NCBI GenBank assembly: GCA_964632485.1
Contig: CAZWDO010000003.1
Location: 206,033-270,032, forward strand
Direction of reading: 5' to 3'
Length of the DNA: 64,000 bases
Origin: CAZWDO01 sp964632485 [NCBI: uncultured bacterium]
Lineage (GTDB): Bacteria; JAGOEH01
This document shows, piece after piece, positions 27,064 through 35,939 of this stretch. Under the pieces are notes generated by a model, which had not been told where the DNA came from, did not search any database, and saw only the letters and a list, made by a program, of their open reading frames with translations. Every line of letters starts with the position of its first letter. Position 1 is the first letter of the stretch. Made by a program: the position numbers and the translations under genes.

Positions 27064-28581
27064 GTGGATCAGGTGAATTTATTTTCAATGCTTGACTGGA
27101 TAGTTTTGGGAATTTATGTTATTGGATTAATCGCTTTAGGATGGTGGGTAAGTGGACGTCAAACAGGTGTAAAAGATTATTTTTTGGGAAGCCGGCAAAT
27201 ACCCTGGTGGGCTGTCGGTATTTCCATCGTTGCCGCTGAGACCAGCGCGCTCACCTTCATCGGCGTCCCCGCCATGGCATACGCTCAAGGGGGCGATCTT
27301 TCCTATGCCCAGATACTCATTGGCTATATCCTGGCGCGCATCATTCTGTCTATCATCATGGTCCCTGCCTACTTCAAAGGTGAAATCTATTCTGCCTATC
27401 AATTGATCGGCAATCGTTTCGGCAAGGCTCCGCTGATTCTTTGCTCGTTGTTTTTTTTAATCGGCGGATCATTGGCTGCGGGTGTGCGTGTCTATGTTAC
27501 CGCCATACCGCTCCAGCAGATATTAAATGTTGATGTTTCCGTTGCCATTGTTGCGTTTGTTGCCATTGCTTTGTTTTATAGTATCAAGGGAGGTGTAAAA
27601 TCAGTGATTTGGACTGATTTTATGCAATTTGCTTTATTTATCGGGGGAGGAATTTTCACCTTGTTTTATGTTCCTTCGCGCATGCCCGGCTTATCCTGGA
27701 GCGCTATATTCAGCCAGGCTGCCGCTGCCGGAAAAATGCGCTGGTTTTATCCTGAATTTTCCTTTCAAGCTCCGTTTAACATCTGGATGGGATTGATTGG
27801 CGCGACAATCGGAGTCATATACAGCCACGGGGTCGATCAATTACTCGTGCAGAAAGTGCTCTGTTGCAGGGATGTTCGGGATGGGCGCAAAGCTCTCATT
27901 CTTTCAGCGATCATCGTATTTCCTCTATTCATGATTTTTTTGCTGGTAGGAGTTATGTTATTCGTTTATACTTCAAATTACCCATCGGCGATAACATTGC
28001 CGTTGAACGCCTCGGGGATCCCAAAATGGGATTACATATTTCCCCTGTTTATTGTCGGACAGATGCCGCCGGTTATCAAGGGCGTATTAATTGCAGCGAT
28101 ATTGGCGGCTGCTTTATCCTCTATCAGCGGCGCTTTGAGCGCATTGTCATCTGTATGGACCATGGAATTCTATCGTCGGTATTTAAATACGAAGCGGGAC
28201 GAGAGAGGTTACCTTAATTATTCGCGCCGGGTGATGGGGGTTTTTAGTATTGTTTTGGCGGCAATTGCTTTTTTGAGTCAGAATGTGCCATTGGTATTCA
28301 ATTTGGCCTTTTCTTTAGCTGGACTTACAGCCGGGGCTTTGCTGGGCGCGGTTATACTCTCTTTGTGGGGACGTGAACGGCGGGCATGGCCGGTTTTAAC
28401 CGGGATGGGTGTCTCTTTTGCTTTGATGAGTGTGATTGTGGTGATGAATCTGCAGCATAAGTTGTCGATATTCTGGCCCTGGTACCCGATGATCGGTATG
28501 CTGGCCATGCTTTCTGTAACGATTTTTTTGCAGAAAATCGCCTGTCAAAAAAGTGCTGTACGGAACAACTCTGATGATTGA
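27064..28581 (+). CDS. Sodium:solute symporter family transporter
   Basis: A 505-aa inner-membrane protein of the SSS (SLC5-like) family, about 13 transmembrane helices, importing an organic solute with sodium. Seen: the first helices LDWIVLGIYVIGLIALGWW, the signature DYFLGSRQIPWWAVGISIVAAETSA (two parts of the family pattern), YSIKGGVKSVIWTDFMQ, and HGVDQLLVQKVL, all in expected order. The closest described relatives are the SGLT/sialic-acid-type subgroup, but the substrate cannot be told from sequence. The start is GTG at 27064 with AAGGTAGG ahead. It is apparently monocistronic, with a long hairpin after the gene. Confidence 0.9.
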   Translation: MDQVNLFSMLDWIVLGIYVIGLIALGWWVSGRQTGVKDYFLGSRQIPWWAVGISIVAAETSALTFIGVPAMAYAQGGDLSYAQILIGYILARIILSIIMVPAYFKGEIYSAYQLIGNRFGKAPLILCSLFFLIGGSLAAGVRVYVTAIPLQQILNVDVSVAIVAFVAIALFYSIKGGVKSVIWTDFMQFALFIGGGIFTLFYVPSRMPGLSWSAIFSQAAAAGKMRWFYPEFSFQAPFNIWMGLIGATIGVIYSHGVDQLLVQKVLCCRDVRDGRKALILSAIIVFPLFMIFLLVGVMLFVYTSNYPSAITLPLNASGIPKWDYIFPLFIVGQMPPVIKGVLIAAILAAALSSISGALSALSSVWTMEFYRRYLNTKRDERGYLNYSRRVMGVFSIVLAAIAFLSQNVPLVFNLAFSLAGLTAGALLGAVILSLWGRERRAWPVLTGMGVSFALMSVIVVMNLQHKLSIFWPWYPMIGMLAMLSVTIFLQKIACQKSAVRNNSDD

Positions 28582-28629
28582 TAGCCGCTAAGTATCATCG
28601 GAAAGCTTTTCGGATTTGAGTTACCAGTC

Positions 28630-28656
28630 GGCCGAGTAAAATTTTTTTACTCGGCC
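28630..28656. terminator. Perfect 12-bp hairpin downstream of the symporter gene
   Basis: GGCCGAGTAAAA (28630-28641), three T, TTTTACTCGGCC (28645-28656). The A/T-rich inner stem and G+C-rich base could serve as a bidirectional terminator. A partial second copy of the right arm at 28674-28685 is unexplained. Confidence 0.45.
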
Positions 28657-28835
28657 ATTGAACGCGCAGCAAATTTTTTTACTCGACAATTCAACAAATT
28701 TTTAGTCATAAATATTTTAATTTTGATTTGAGTATGTAAAGGTTTTTTTTCTAAATGAAATTCTATAGTAAGTTTAGTTGAGTTTTAAAAATTAACTTAT
28801 TATTAATCAATCACATCGAAATATATTTGTTTATT

Positions 28836-28850
28836 AAATACACAGTATTT
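28836..28850 (+). promoter_or_regulatory. Putative activator site (UAS) for the caspase operon
   Basis: AAATACACAGTATTT, a dyad (AAATAC-N3-GTATTT) about 105 bp upstream of the sigma54 -24 element. It is nearly identical to the inverted element at 10885-10899 ahead of the 3801-aa gene. Confidence 0.4.
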
Positions 28851-28952
28851 GCCATTTGAGGACTCGCTTTTGGCAGCAAATTTTTATATATGGACACAAA
28901 TCAGACAAATTTCACTCCTGAAAGTGGTCAGGAAAAAACTTGAGTTTTAAGT

Positions 28953-28968
28953 TGGAATGAAAAATGCA
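28953..28968 (+). promoter_or_regulatory. Sigma54 promoter (-24/-12) of the caspase-kinase-regulator operon
   Basis: TGGAATGAAAAATGCA with GG at 28954-28955 and GC at 28966-28967, spaced ten bases. The predicted start near 28979 falls only three bases before the chosen ATG at 28982, so the message would be nearly leaderless. Confidence 0.6.
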
Positions 28969-28981
28969 ATATTGTACATGT

Positions 28982-30223
28982 ATGAAAATTAGAAGTCGAA
29001 TTATACTCAGTTTCCTTCCTTTCCTTCTCCTTAGCGGAACCATGGAGGGACGGGTCTGGTTGGTAGCGGTCGGTATCGATCGATACCTCGATGCCCGCAT
29101 CCCGTCTCTCCACTATCCGTCAGCCGATGTAAGCTACGTGCTTGATGTATTAGCTGTAAATCCCAGTCGCGTGATACCCCGTCAGTTGCTGAATGAGGAA
29201 GCGACCTGGCGCGGATTGCGAAGTCTGCTACTAAATACATTGCAACGGCAAATGGTTGATACTGATACCCTGGTTTTCTATTTTTCAGGGCATGGGCATT
29301 TTCTGGAGGACTCGAAATTGGGCAATCATCAATATATAGCGCTCTATGACAGCTCGCCGGATGATATGAGTACCTACCTTAATGAAGATGAATTAGCCGG
29401 ATGGCTTGATCGGATTCACTGCCGTTTGAAAATTCTTATTTTTGATTCCTGCTCACCGATGGACTTTCGAATTGAGGCAATTTCAACACTGCCGTTAAAT
29501 AATCCCCGAAGTTTAAAGAATATGCTTATATGGTCTGCCAATCAGGAGCAGGGAAAAACATGGGAGGTACCATTTCTCAACCATTCGGCATTTACGTTTC
29601 TTCTGATGCAAGCATGGAAAGGTTACGCCGATGCGGATCGTAACGGTAAAGTCAGCGTTAAAGAGACCCGTCGTTATCTGGACTCGATGATCCTGAAAAT
29701 TCCAGGCGCTGCCGAATATCGGCCACAAACCGTCGTCAATGGCGATCCGTTGACATTAAATGATTTTCAGTGGGTTTATCCGCCGCAGATTATATCACAG
29801 GCGATAGTGGTTGCAATCGACAGCAGTCATGCTGTTATTGACATGGGTAGAGAAAATTTGCCATCCAGGAATGCGATTTGCTATCATCCCGCCACTCAGC
29901 AACGCTATAAATTTTTAGAGATACTGGATTATGCTGCTATGATCGAACGCAACGGCATGTTAAAAATGGGAGATCGGTTGGAGATTAAAATGCCGGATGC
30001 AGGTGGGGAATTGATTCTGGAAGTTAAACCCTGGGCCATGGCCGAATTGAATCAACGCCCCTACGGTTATACTCCCCTGCGAATCAAAGATTTAGCTCCC
30101 GGCGAGTATAAGTTGCGCTTGACTCATCCGGAACTGGGCGCCCGGGTTCTTAATTTTTCGTTGACGCCTGGCGAGCAAAAACGACTTTTTATCAATTTTG
30201 CTGAACTACCGGAGTCGGAATGA
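28982..30223 (+). CDS. Exported caspase-like (C14) peptidase with PEGA-like tail
   Basis: A 413-aa protein. A signal peptide spans residues 1 to about 22 (IILSFLPFLLLSG), so it acts outside the cytoplasm. The caspase-fold domain covers about residues 25-230: WLVAVGIDRY, the catalytic His104 in FYFSGHGH, and Cys157 in ILIFDSCS, both expected residues present. An EF-hand-like loop (DADRNGKVSVKE, 217-228) suggests calcium binding. The C-terminus (PYGYTPLRIKDLAPGEYKLR) resembles a PEGA domain. It is the first gene of an operon, overlapping the CHASE2 kinase by ATGA. An ATG at 28964 lies inside the promoter and was rejected. I infer that it senses or executes an envelope response; its substrate is unknown. 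Confidence 0.85.
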   Translation: MKIRSRIILSFLPFLLLSGTMEGRVWLVAVGIDRYLDARIPSLHYPSADVSYVLDVLAVNPSRVIPRQLLNEEATWRGLRSLLLNTLQRQMVDTDTLVFYFSGHGHFLEDSKLGNHQYIALYDSSPDDMSTYLNEDELAGWLDRIHCRLKILIFDSCSPMDFRIEAISTLPLNNPRSLKNMLIWSANQEQGKTWEVPFLNHSAFTFLLMQAWKGYADADRNGKVSVKETRRYLDSMILKIPGAAEYRPQTVVNGDPLTLNDFQWVYPPQIISQAIVVAIDSSHAVIDMGRENLPSRNAICYHPATQQRYKFLEILDYAAMIERNGMLKMGDRLEIKMPDAGGELILEVKPWAMAELNQRPYGYTPLRIKDLAPGEYKLRLTHPELGARVLNFSLTPGEQKRLFINFAELPESE

Positions 30224-32244
30224 AAATTCGTTACTTAATTGCCGGTATCATTTTTTCCCTGCTGATGCTATTTACGTTTACTCCCTGGTATAGTGAACTT
30301 GAATTTTGGTGTTATGATACATTAGCAGGTCATTTATCGCGGACGGTCAGTGATTCAGTGGTATTAATCGCTGTTACGCGGGATGATTTAGAGGCATTGC
30401 AGAGTTATCCGATCGCCGATGACTATTGGGCATTGCTAATTGAGGGATTGGACCGGGTACAGGCCGGCCAGGTCATTATGGATATGTTTTTTCCTCCCCG
30501 TAAGGCGGATGATTGGGATATTTTGGGTTTAACGCTGGCGCGGACCCGTATTCCGGTTATTTTTTCAGTACCTTGCGAATGGGTTGAGCAGAATAACCCG
30601 TTACCCTACCAACAATGGGTGAAGTATGGTTATAGTAATATCGATTTGTCGGTTGACGGGTATGCCCGTTCACTTCCCTCCCGAGGACCCTGTTCACTCC
30701 CTGCATTATATCAGGTTGCCCTGGATTTGCCGGATCAATCCCAAGCTGCGAGTTGTTTACTGATTCCCCCCTATCCGTTTATAGAGGATTACCGTCATTA
30801 TACACTGAACGAGGCGCTCAATCTGCTGAATCAGCCGGAAAGTTCCGATGCTTTTTCCCATAAGCGTGTTTTTGTTGGATATCATGTCCCCGGCATTGCC
30901 CCGTTTTTTCAAAGTCCTGCCAGCGATCAAGTATGTTCCGGACTTAATCTGCAGGCCAATTACGTAAATGCAATTCTGACGGGGAGTCGGATCGTCCGGC
31001 CTGAATTCAGCATACAACGCTTATGGTTATTTTTTTGGTGGATATTATTGAGCCTGGGGGTGTTATTTTTAACTCGTAAACGAAGTATTATTTCTTTTTT
31101 AAGCATTTCATTTTTGTTTACGCTGATGATGCTTATAGTTTTATGGACAATGGGAGTTTATTTACCGTTGCTTTTCCCCATGATTGGCGGTATTTTTCTT
31201 TATATCATGTTAGGGTTTACGGTGGCGTTTGAACGGGAAAAAGAATTGCGAACCCGCTTAACGTCACAAAACCACATTATCGAGCAAATTATCGCGAATC
31301 TGCCCGGTTTAGCAGCCTTGATGAATGAAGAAGGCGTGATTATATATAGAAATGGACGTGAAGGCGTCGGAATCAGGCGAGAGGAAATAGATGATCGATA
31401 TTGGCGGACGATTTTTGCCGGGAAGGAATCTGAAATCTGGTGGCAGCAGAAGGTGAATGGCCGTGATTATCGAATGATGCTGATTCGACTCTCCGGTCTA
31501 AAAGATTTTTGTGGACAAACCCGTGTACTTTTATTATCTTATGATATAACGGAGAATCTGGAATTGGAAAGTAAACTGAAACAACAGGAACATTTAGCTT
31601 CATTGGGTCGAATGGCGGCCAATGTGGCGCATGAAATCCGCAATCCATTGGCCGGTATGGAATTGACTGCCGCAAGTATCAGGGAAAAGGTATCGGATCG
31701 GCCGGAAGTTACTGCGTATGTAAATAATATGGCTTTAGCTCTCAACAGCTTAAACCGATTTGTCAGTGAATTTTTAAAATTTAGCCGAAGTTTTCAGCTT
31801 AATCCGATTTATTGCGATTTGATACCAATTATCACCGAAGCCCTTGATCAAATTGATCGGGAGGGAAAACCGATCACAATTGAACGGAACGAGCCGGAAC
31901 TCTTAATGCTCAGCGCCGATTGTGATCGTTTACGTCAAGTGATGATCAATCTTTTACAAAACAGTGTTCAGGCCATTCGTAATAATGGAGAAATTCGTAT
32001 AGAAGCGCGCCAGATTGAGGATAGGGCAGTTATTACTCTGGCGGATAACGGAGAAGGTATAGACCCGGAAGACCTGGAGAAAGTGATGGAGCCTTTTTTT
32101 ACGACTCGGGCGCGCGGGATTGGATTGGGTTTGTCGATTTGCCGACAACTGATCGAGGCGCATGACGGACAGTTACAGATCGTCAGTCAACGGAATCTGG
32201 GAACGAAAGTGACAATTACCTTGCCGATTGGGAGTGAGTTATGA
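30220..32244 (+). CDS. CHASE2-domain sensor histidine kinase
   Basis: A 674-aa membrane kinase. It has one N-terminal helix (about 5-20), an extracytoplasmic CHASE2 domain (about 20-265; FWCYDTLAGHLSR, GQVIMDMFFPP) and three helices between about 268 and 345. A PAS-like region (about 350-440) follows, then HisKA with His471 in NVAHEIRNPLAG. The HATPase domain has the N-box MINLLQNSVQAI, LADNGEGIDPE and GIGLGLSICRQL. It overlaps the peptidase gene upstream and the regulator downstream by ATGA, so the three are translated together. By family it autophosphorylates and passes phosphate to the adjacent NtrC-type regulator. The signal seen by CHASE2 domains is generally unknown; an extracellular cue linked to the caspase-like protein is plausible. 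Confidence 0.92.
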   Translation: MKIRYLIAGIIFSLLMLFTFTPWYSELEFWCYDTLAGHLSRTVSDSVVLIAVTRDDLEALQSYPIADDYWALLIEGLDRVQAGQVIMDMFFPPRKADDWDILGLTLARTRIPVIFSVPCEWVEQNNPLPYQQWVKYGYSNIDLSVDGYARSLPSRGPCSLPALYQVALDLPDQSQAASCLLIPPYPFIEDYRHYTLNEALNLLNQPESSDAFSHKRVFVGYHVPGIAPFFQSPASDQVCSGLNLQANYVNAILTGSRIVRPEFSIQRLWLFFWWILLSLGVLFLTRKRSIISFLSISFLFTLMMLIVLWTMGVYLPLLFPMIGGIFLYIMLGFTVAFEREKELRTRLTSQNHIIEQIIANLPGLAALMNEEGVIIYRNGREGVGIRREEIDDRYWRTIFAGKESEIWWQQKVNGRDYRMMLIRLSGLKDFCGQTRVLLLSYDITENLELESKLKQQEHLASLGRMAANVAHEIRNPLAGMELTAASIREKVSDRPEVTAYVNNMALALNSLNRFVSEFLKFSRSFQLNPIYCDLIPIITEALDQIDREGKPITIERNEPELLMLSADCDRLRQVMINLLQNSVQAIRNNGEIRIEARQIEDRAVITLADNGEGIDPEDLEKVMEPFFTTRARGIGLGLSICRQLIEAHDGQLQIVSQRNLGTKVTITLPIGSEL

Positions 32245-33629
32245 CCGCTCAGATACTGGTTGTGGATGATGAACTCTATATGCGGGATACGATTGCCCAT
32301 ATATTAATGGATGAAGGGTACCGCGTGATGACTGCCGGTGATGGCGCAGAGGCGCTTAAAGAGATCGAAAAAACGGCGTTTGATGTCGTTTTAACCGATT
32401 TGCGCATGCCGGGTGAGATTAATGGTATGAAACTGCTTGAAATGATAAAGCAACGTGAATTTGAAACAAAAACTATTATGATGACGGCTTACAGTAGCGT
32501 GGAAACCGCTGTTGACGCTATGCGGTTTGGAGCTTTTGACTATATACAAAAGCCGTTTCAACCGGTGGAATTGAAAGTCAGAATCCAGCGGGCAGTGGAA
32601 TCGATCCGCCGTCAACGGGTGGCGGAGAGTCAATTAGAGGAAGTGGATCAACGTTATACACTCATTGGTTTATCACCGGCAATGGATGAAATCCGCCGAT
32701 CGATCAAAGAGATCAGTCAAACAGATTTTCCTGTGTTGATTACCGGAGAAAGCGGTACGGGGAAGGAGTTGGTAGCGCGGCAGATTCACTTACAGAGCCG
32801 ACGGCGGGAACAGCCTTTCGTGGCGCTGAATGTATCCACAATGAATGGTAATCTGGTTGAAAGCGAACTTTTCGGCCATGAAAAAGGGGCGTTTACCGGC
32901 GCTGTGAACCGGCGGATCGGGAAATTTGAACTGGCAACTGATGGCTCGCTTTTTCTTGACGAAATCGGTGATTTAGACCTCGAAATGCAAACTAAATTCT
33001 TACGTGTATTACAGGAAAAAGAGTTTCATCGTGTGGGAGGCAATCAGTTGATTGTAACAAACACTCGCATTATCGCCGCTACATTGCAGGATCTCTCTAC
33101 CATGATTCAGGAAAATCGGTTTCGAGAAGACTTGTTTTACCGTTTGAATGTATATCCAATTCACATGCCGCCATTACGCCGACGCAAAGAGGATATCCCA
33201 TTGCTGTTGGAACATATAGTCCGCAAGCATGAAGGCCAGATACCCCAACCCGTTGAACGCGTGGAGCCGGGTGTTGTCGATCGATTATGCGCGTATAATT
33301 GGCCCGGGAATGTGCGGGAATTTGAAAATGTCATAATTCGTATGCTGATCAGAACTCGGGATGGCGTGTTACGGGCAGAGCAGATTCCGGCAGACATCGG
33401 TGGAACGGGCTTCATGCTGCAAGAAGGAGATAAGGAAACGTTGGAACAGTTAACCGATCGCTGGTTGGATAAAGTGATGCAAACAGGGAAAAACAAACCC
33501 CTGATGCAGTTCATCGAAAGTCTGATTGCTCAACGGTTTTTTATGCTTCACGGGGAAAAACAACGCGCGGCCGATTTGTTGGGCATTTCAAAACCGACCT
33601 ATTTTAAATGGTTAAAGCGAGAATTATGA
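32241..33629 (+). CDS. NtrC-family sigma54-dependent response regulator
   Basis: A 462-aa cytoplasmic regulator with three parts. The receiver domain (about 4-120) has acceptor Asp53 in VVLTDLRMPG and the acidic pair DD at 9-10. The AAA+ activator domain (about 142-370) has Walker A GESGTGKE (169-176), the sigma54-contact loop GAFTGA (216-221) and Walker B LFLDEIGD (237-244). The C-terminal Fis-type helix-turn-helix (QRAADLLGISKPTYFKWL) completes it. All hallmark residues for a working enhancer-binding protein are present. It partners with the CHASE2 kinase encoded just upstream. Three sigma54 promoters in this window, one of them for its own operon, are natural targets. That link is inferred from the shared upstream element. 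Confidence 0.95.
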   Translation: MTAQILVVDDELYMRDTIAHILMDEGYRVMTAGDGAEALKEIEKTAFDVVLTDLRMPGEINGMKLLEMIKQREFETKTIMMTAYSSVETAVDAMRFGAFDYIQKPFQPVELKVRIQRAVESIRRQRVAESQLEEVDQRYTLIGLSPAMDEIRRSIKEISQTDFPVLITGESGTGKELVARQIHLQSRRREQPFVALNVSTMNGNLVESELFGHEKGAFTGAVNRRIGKFELATDGSLFLDEIGDLDLEMQTKFLRVLQEKEFHRVGGNQLIVTNTRIIAATLQDLSTMIQENRFREDLFYRLNVYPIHMPPLRRRKEDIPLLLEHIVRKHEGQIPQPVERVEPGVVDRLCAYNWPGNVREFENVIIRMLIRTRDGVLRAEQIPADIGGTGFMLQEGDKETLEQLTDRWLDKVMQTGKNKPLMQFIESLIAQRFFMLHGEKQRAADLLGISKPTYFKWLKREL

Positions 33630-34864
33630 AAAAAATTGCTCTTTGTTTATTCCTTTGCGTAACATCCTTGGTCGCTCAATCCTGGGTAGCGCGTGTCCAG
33701 ATTCTAAAAGGACAGGCTTTTTTAAATCGGGAACGGCTTAAAGTGGGACAGGAAATCAACCTTGCGCCCTCCGATACAATCCGCTGTGGCAAAGCAAGCC
33801 GTCTGGACCTTGAATTGACAGGGCTCTGCCACCTATCCCTGAAGGATTCAACAGAATTGGTTTTTCAGGATCTCTATTTGCAGTTGCGATTAGGCATCAT
33901 GCGACTGCGCCTGCCGGCAAAGGCAGAAGGTGAGCAACCATGGATTGTAAAAACCCGACAATTGCAAACAGCCGCGTTACAAGGCCGTAAATCCAGCGAT
34001 TTCGCATTGTTAGCCAACGAAGATACAACCATTATTGCTGTTTACCAGGGCGATTCTTTACAGGTTCAACGTATGGATAATGGAGAAAAAGGTCTGGAAA
34101 TCCTTTATCTAAAACCCTGGCAGGGATTCAGGCGCTTTTATGACCAGTGGGGCGGTCGCATCAACTGGCGCAATACACGGCTTGATATTACGATATGGGG
34201 CAAAGATTTATTGTATAACGACTGGTTAGAAAAACAATTATTGATAGATGAAGCCGCTTTTAATCTGGATTCTCTGATTAGCGACGGAAATCTTGATAGT
34301 TCTGATTTACATAATGCCTTGATGAAACGCGCTTATTTCGCTCTTTACGATAATGATCAAAAAGTTGCGGAAGATGCTATCCGGCAGGTATTGACGACAA
34401 ATCATGAGTATCAGTTACCAGCAGATTTACAGTCTCCGAAATTTAAGGATCTATATTACCAAGTGATGGGCCAGGTTTCACAAGAGGCGGGATTAACTCC
34501 CCGGGCGGTTTCTTTATGGAATCCTCTCGTACCTGGATTGACCCAGCTAAATTGCGGCCAAACTTTGAAAGGCACTGTACTTTTAGGTACTCAAATGGTA
34601 TTGCTGGCTGGGTTCTGGTACAATCAGACCCGGCAGGCTGATTATGAAAACCGGATGCGCCTGGCCACAACTGCCGCGGATGTTGATCGTTATTATCAAC
34701 AAAGCTTGCATCATTATGACCGGAAACAGGTTTTCTTTTATACCGCGTTAGGAGTTTATGCGTTCAATCTACTGGATGCCTTCCATACCCGACATCGCTG
34801 GCAAGCGCAATTGCGGGCTTCACTTGAAAGTATTAACGTTGGAGTAGCCTGGAAGTTCGAATGA
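33626..34864 (+). CDS. Exported FecR-domain protein with C-terminal membrane segments
   Basis: A 412-aa protein. ATG 33626 overlaps the regulator stop (ATGA) and yields a signal peptide (IALCLFLCVTSLVAQ); an upstream in-frame ATG would give a poor signal. Residues about 22-170 form a FecR-like domain (QILKGQAFLNRERLKVGQEI, LRLGIMRLRLP), known for sensing or scaffolding in the periplasm. The C-terminal third contains PGLTQLNCGQTLKG followed by two hydrophobic segments, similar in style to DUF5683-type proteins. FecR domains often occur next to CHASE2 proteins, so it probably belongs to the signalling module at the envelope. Its exact role is unknown. Confidence 0.75.
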   Translation: MKKIALCLFLCVTSLVAQSWVARVQILKGQAFLNRERLKVGQEINLAPSDTIRCGKASRLDLELTGLCHLSLKDSTELVFQDLYLQLRLGIMRLRLPAKAEGEQPWIVKTRQLQTAALQGRKSSDFALLANEDTTIIAVYQGDSLQVQRMDNGEKGLEILYLKPWQGFRRFYDQWGGRINWRNTRLDITIWGKDLLYNDWLEKQLLIDEAAFNLDSLISDGNLDSSDLHNALMKRAYFALYDNDQKVAEDAIRQVLTTNHEYQLPADLQSPKFKDLYYQVMGQVSQEAGLTPRAVSLWNPLVPGLTQLNCGQTLKGTVLLGTQMVLLAGFWYNQTRQADYENRMRLATTAADVDRYYQQSLHHYDRKQVFFYTALGVYAFNLLDAFHTRHRWQAQLRASLESINVGVAWKFE

Positions 34865-34874
34865 CCTTTCCCCA

Positions 34875-35924
34875 ATGGAATCCCGGATGATGACTAATAG
34901 ATTTTGGATATTAATTATAGAATTGGCAATAATCATCGGATATAGTGTTTCCTGTTTTAATAAACCGATCAAACCGGACTTGCCGCCTGAGATTGTATGG
35001 TTTCAACCGTCCGATGGCATGAGCGTCATTGAGGGATCAACTGTGGTTTTTGAACTTAAAGGTCAGGATGACCGTCGATTGGAGATGATTAAACTTTATT
35101 TGGATGGAACAATCGTTGATTCGGTTTTTAGTGATTCAATTCGGTATTCCTGGGTGACGACCGGGGCTGAGGGAGTGCATTCATGGTATTTTTATTTGCG
35201 TGATACTCATGATCAGATTATACAGACCGAATTGGCTTTGCTAACGGTGCAACCTTTTTCTTTTCAAGTGATGGCGCCGGACAATGATTATTTTATAGTG
35301 GATACCCTTTCTTTATGGTTGAGATGCGAGAATTGGCAATTGGGGGGGCAATTGAGTGTCCTGGGAAATGAAATTCAACTTAATGAACCCTTCGATCTTC
35401 ATAAGAAATTCCAAATTTCTTTAGATCAATTTTCTTCCGGAGCATACAATACAATGATTCGCATTTTGGATAACCGGCAACAGCTATTAACAGAACAGGA
35501 ATACACATTAATAAAAGTTAATGATGCCGTCCTGTCGTTTCCCGACACCCTGTTGGCCCGGGAACCGTACAATTTTGTTTTACCGTTAAGAATTCAGGCG
35601 GTCCAACGACTTTATTCGCTGGATTTTAAAGTTTTATTTTACAAAGATGTCATTGTCATTGACAGTGTTAAACCTGAGGGCGTGACTTCACAATACCTGG
35701 CATTTTCAACTACGCTGCTGAGCTCTCCGGAGCAAATGTCGGTTACATTTCGGGCGAAACCGGGGCAATTTGTTGATGGCGACCATCAGTTGTTTAAGTT
35801 TTTTGTCCATCGGGGCGCGCAATCCTACAGTGATCGTGTGAGTTTATTAAAATTTACCGGTATTTTGGGAAATGGCGGCGCTTTATCTGTTTATGGCAAC
35901 AACTGCCGAATCTGGTTTGAATAG
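34875..35924 (+). CDS. Probable lipoprotein with Ig-like and cohesin-like regions
   Basis: A 349-aa protein. The N-terminus has a hydrophobic segment ending YSVSCFNKP, where the Cys could be lipidated, although the lipobox is not ideal. Residues about 40-110 look like an Ig-like domain (GSTVVFELKGQDDRRLEMIK). The last 120 residues (about 225-349) resemble a cohesin-type beta domain (FVLPLRIQAVQRLYSLDFKV) as found in secreted FCB proteins. No enzymatic motif was seen. It lies 10 bases after the FecR gene and 15 before the beta-helix gene, in the same operon. The start is uncertain: ATG codons at 34875, 34887 and 34890 all lack a clear ribosome site. Confidence 0.65.
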   Translation: MESRMMTNRFWILIIELAIIIGYSVSCFNKPIKPDLPPEIVWFQPSDGMSVIEGSTVVFELKGQDDRRLEMIKLYLDGTIVDSVFSDSIRYSWVTTGAEGVHSWYFYLRDTHDQIIQTELALLTVQPFSFQVMAPDNDYFIVDTLSLWLRCENWQLGGQLSVLGNEIQLNEPFDLHKKFQISLDQFSSGAYNTMIRILDNRQQLLTEQEYTLIKVNDAVLSFPDTLLAREPYNFVLPLRIQAVQRLYSLDFKVLFYKDVIVIDSVKPEGVTSQYLAFSTTLLSSPEQMSVTFRAKPGQFVDGDHQLFKFFVHRGAQSYSDRVSLLKFTGILGNGGALSVYGNNCRIWFE

Positions 35925-35939
35925 ATTAGGGAGAGAATT

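Larger units (their letters stand above)
28582..28952. other. AT-rich regulatory intergenic region
   Basis: About 370 bases without a gene. They contain a perfect hairpin (28630-28656), a repeat of its TTTTTTTACTCG arm at 28674-28685, the putative activator site at 28836-28850, and a small dyad CCTGA-N6-TCAGG at 28917-28932 just upstream of the sigma54 promoter. Confidence 0.55.

Noticed and set aside
28964-28981. ATG 28964 as start of the caspase-like gene
   Set aside because: It lies inside the -12 region of the sigma54 promoter and would precede an expected transcription start. ATG 28982 gives a better signal peptide.
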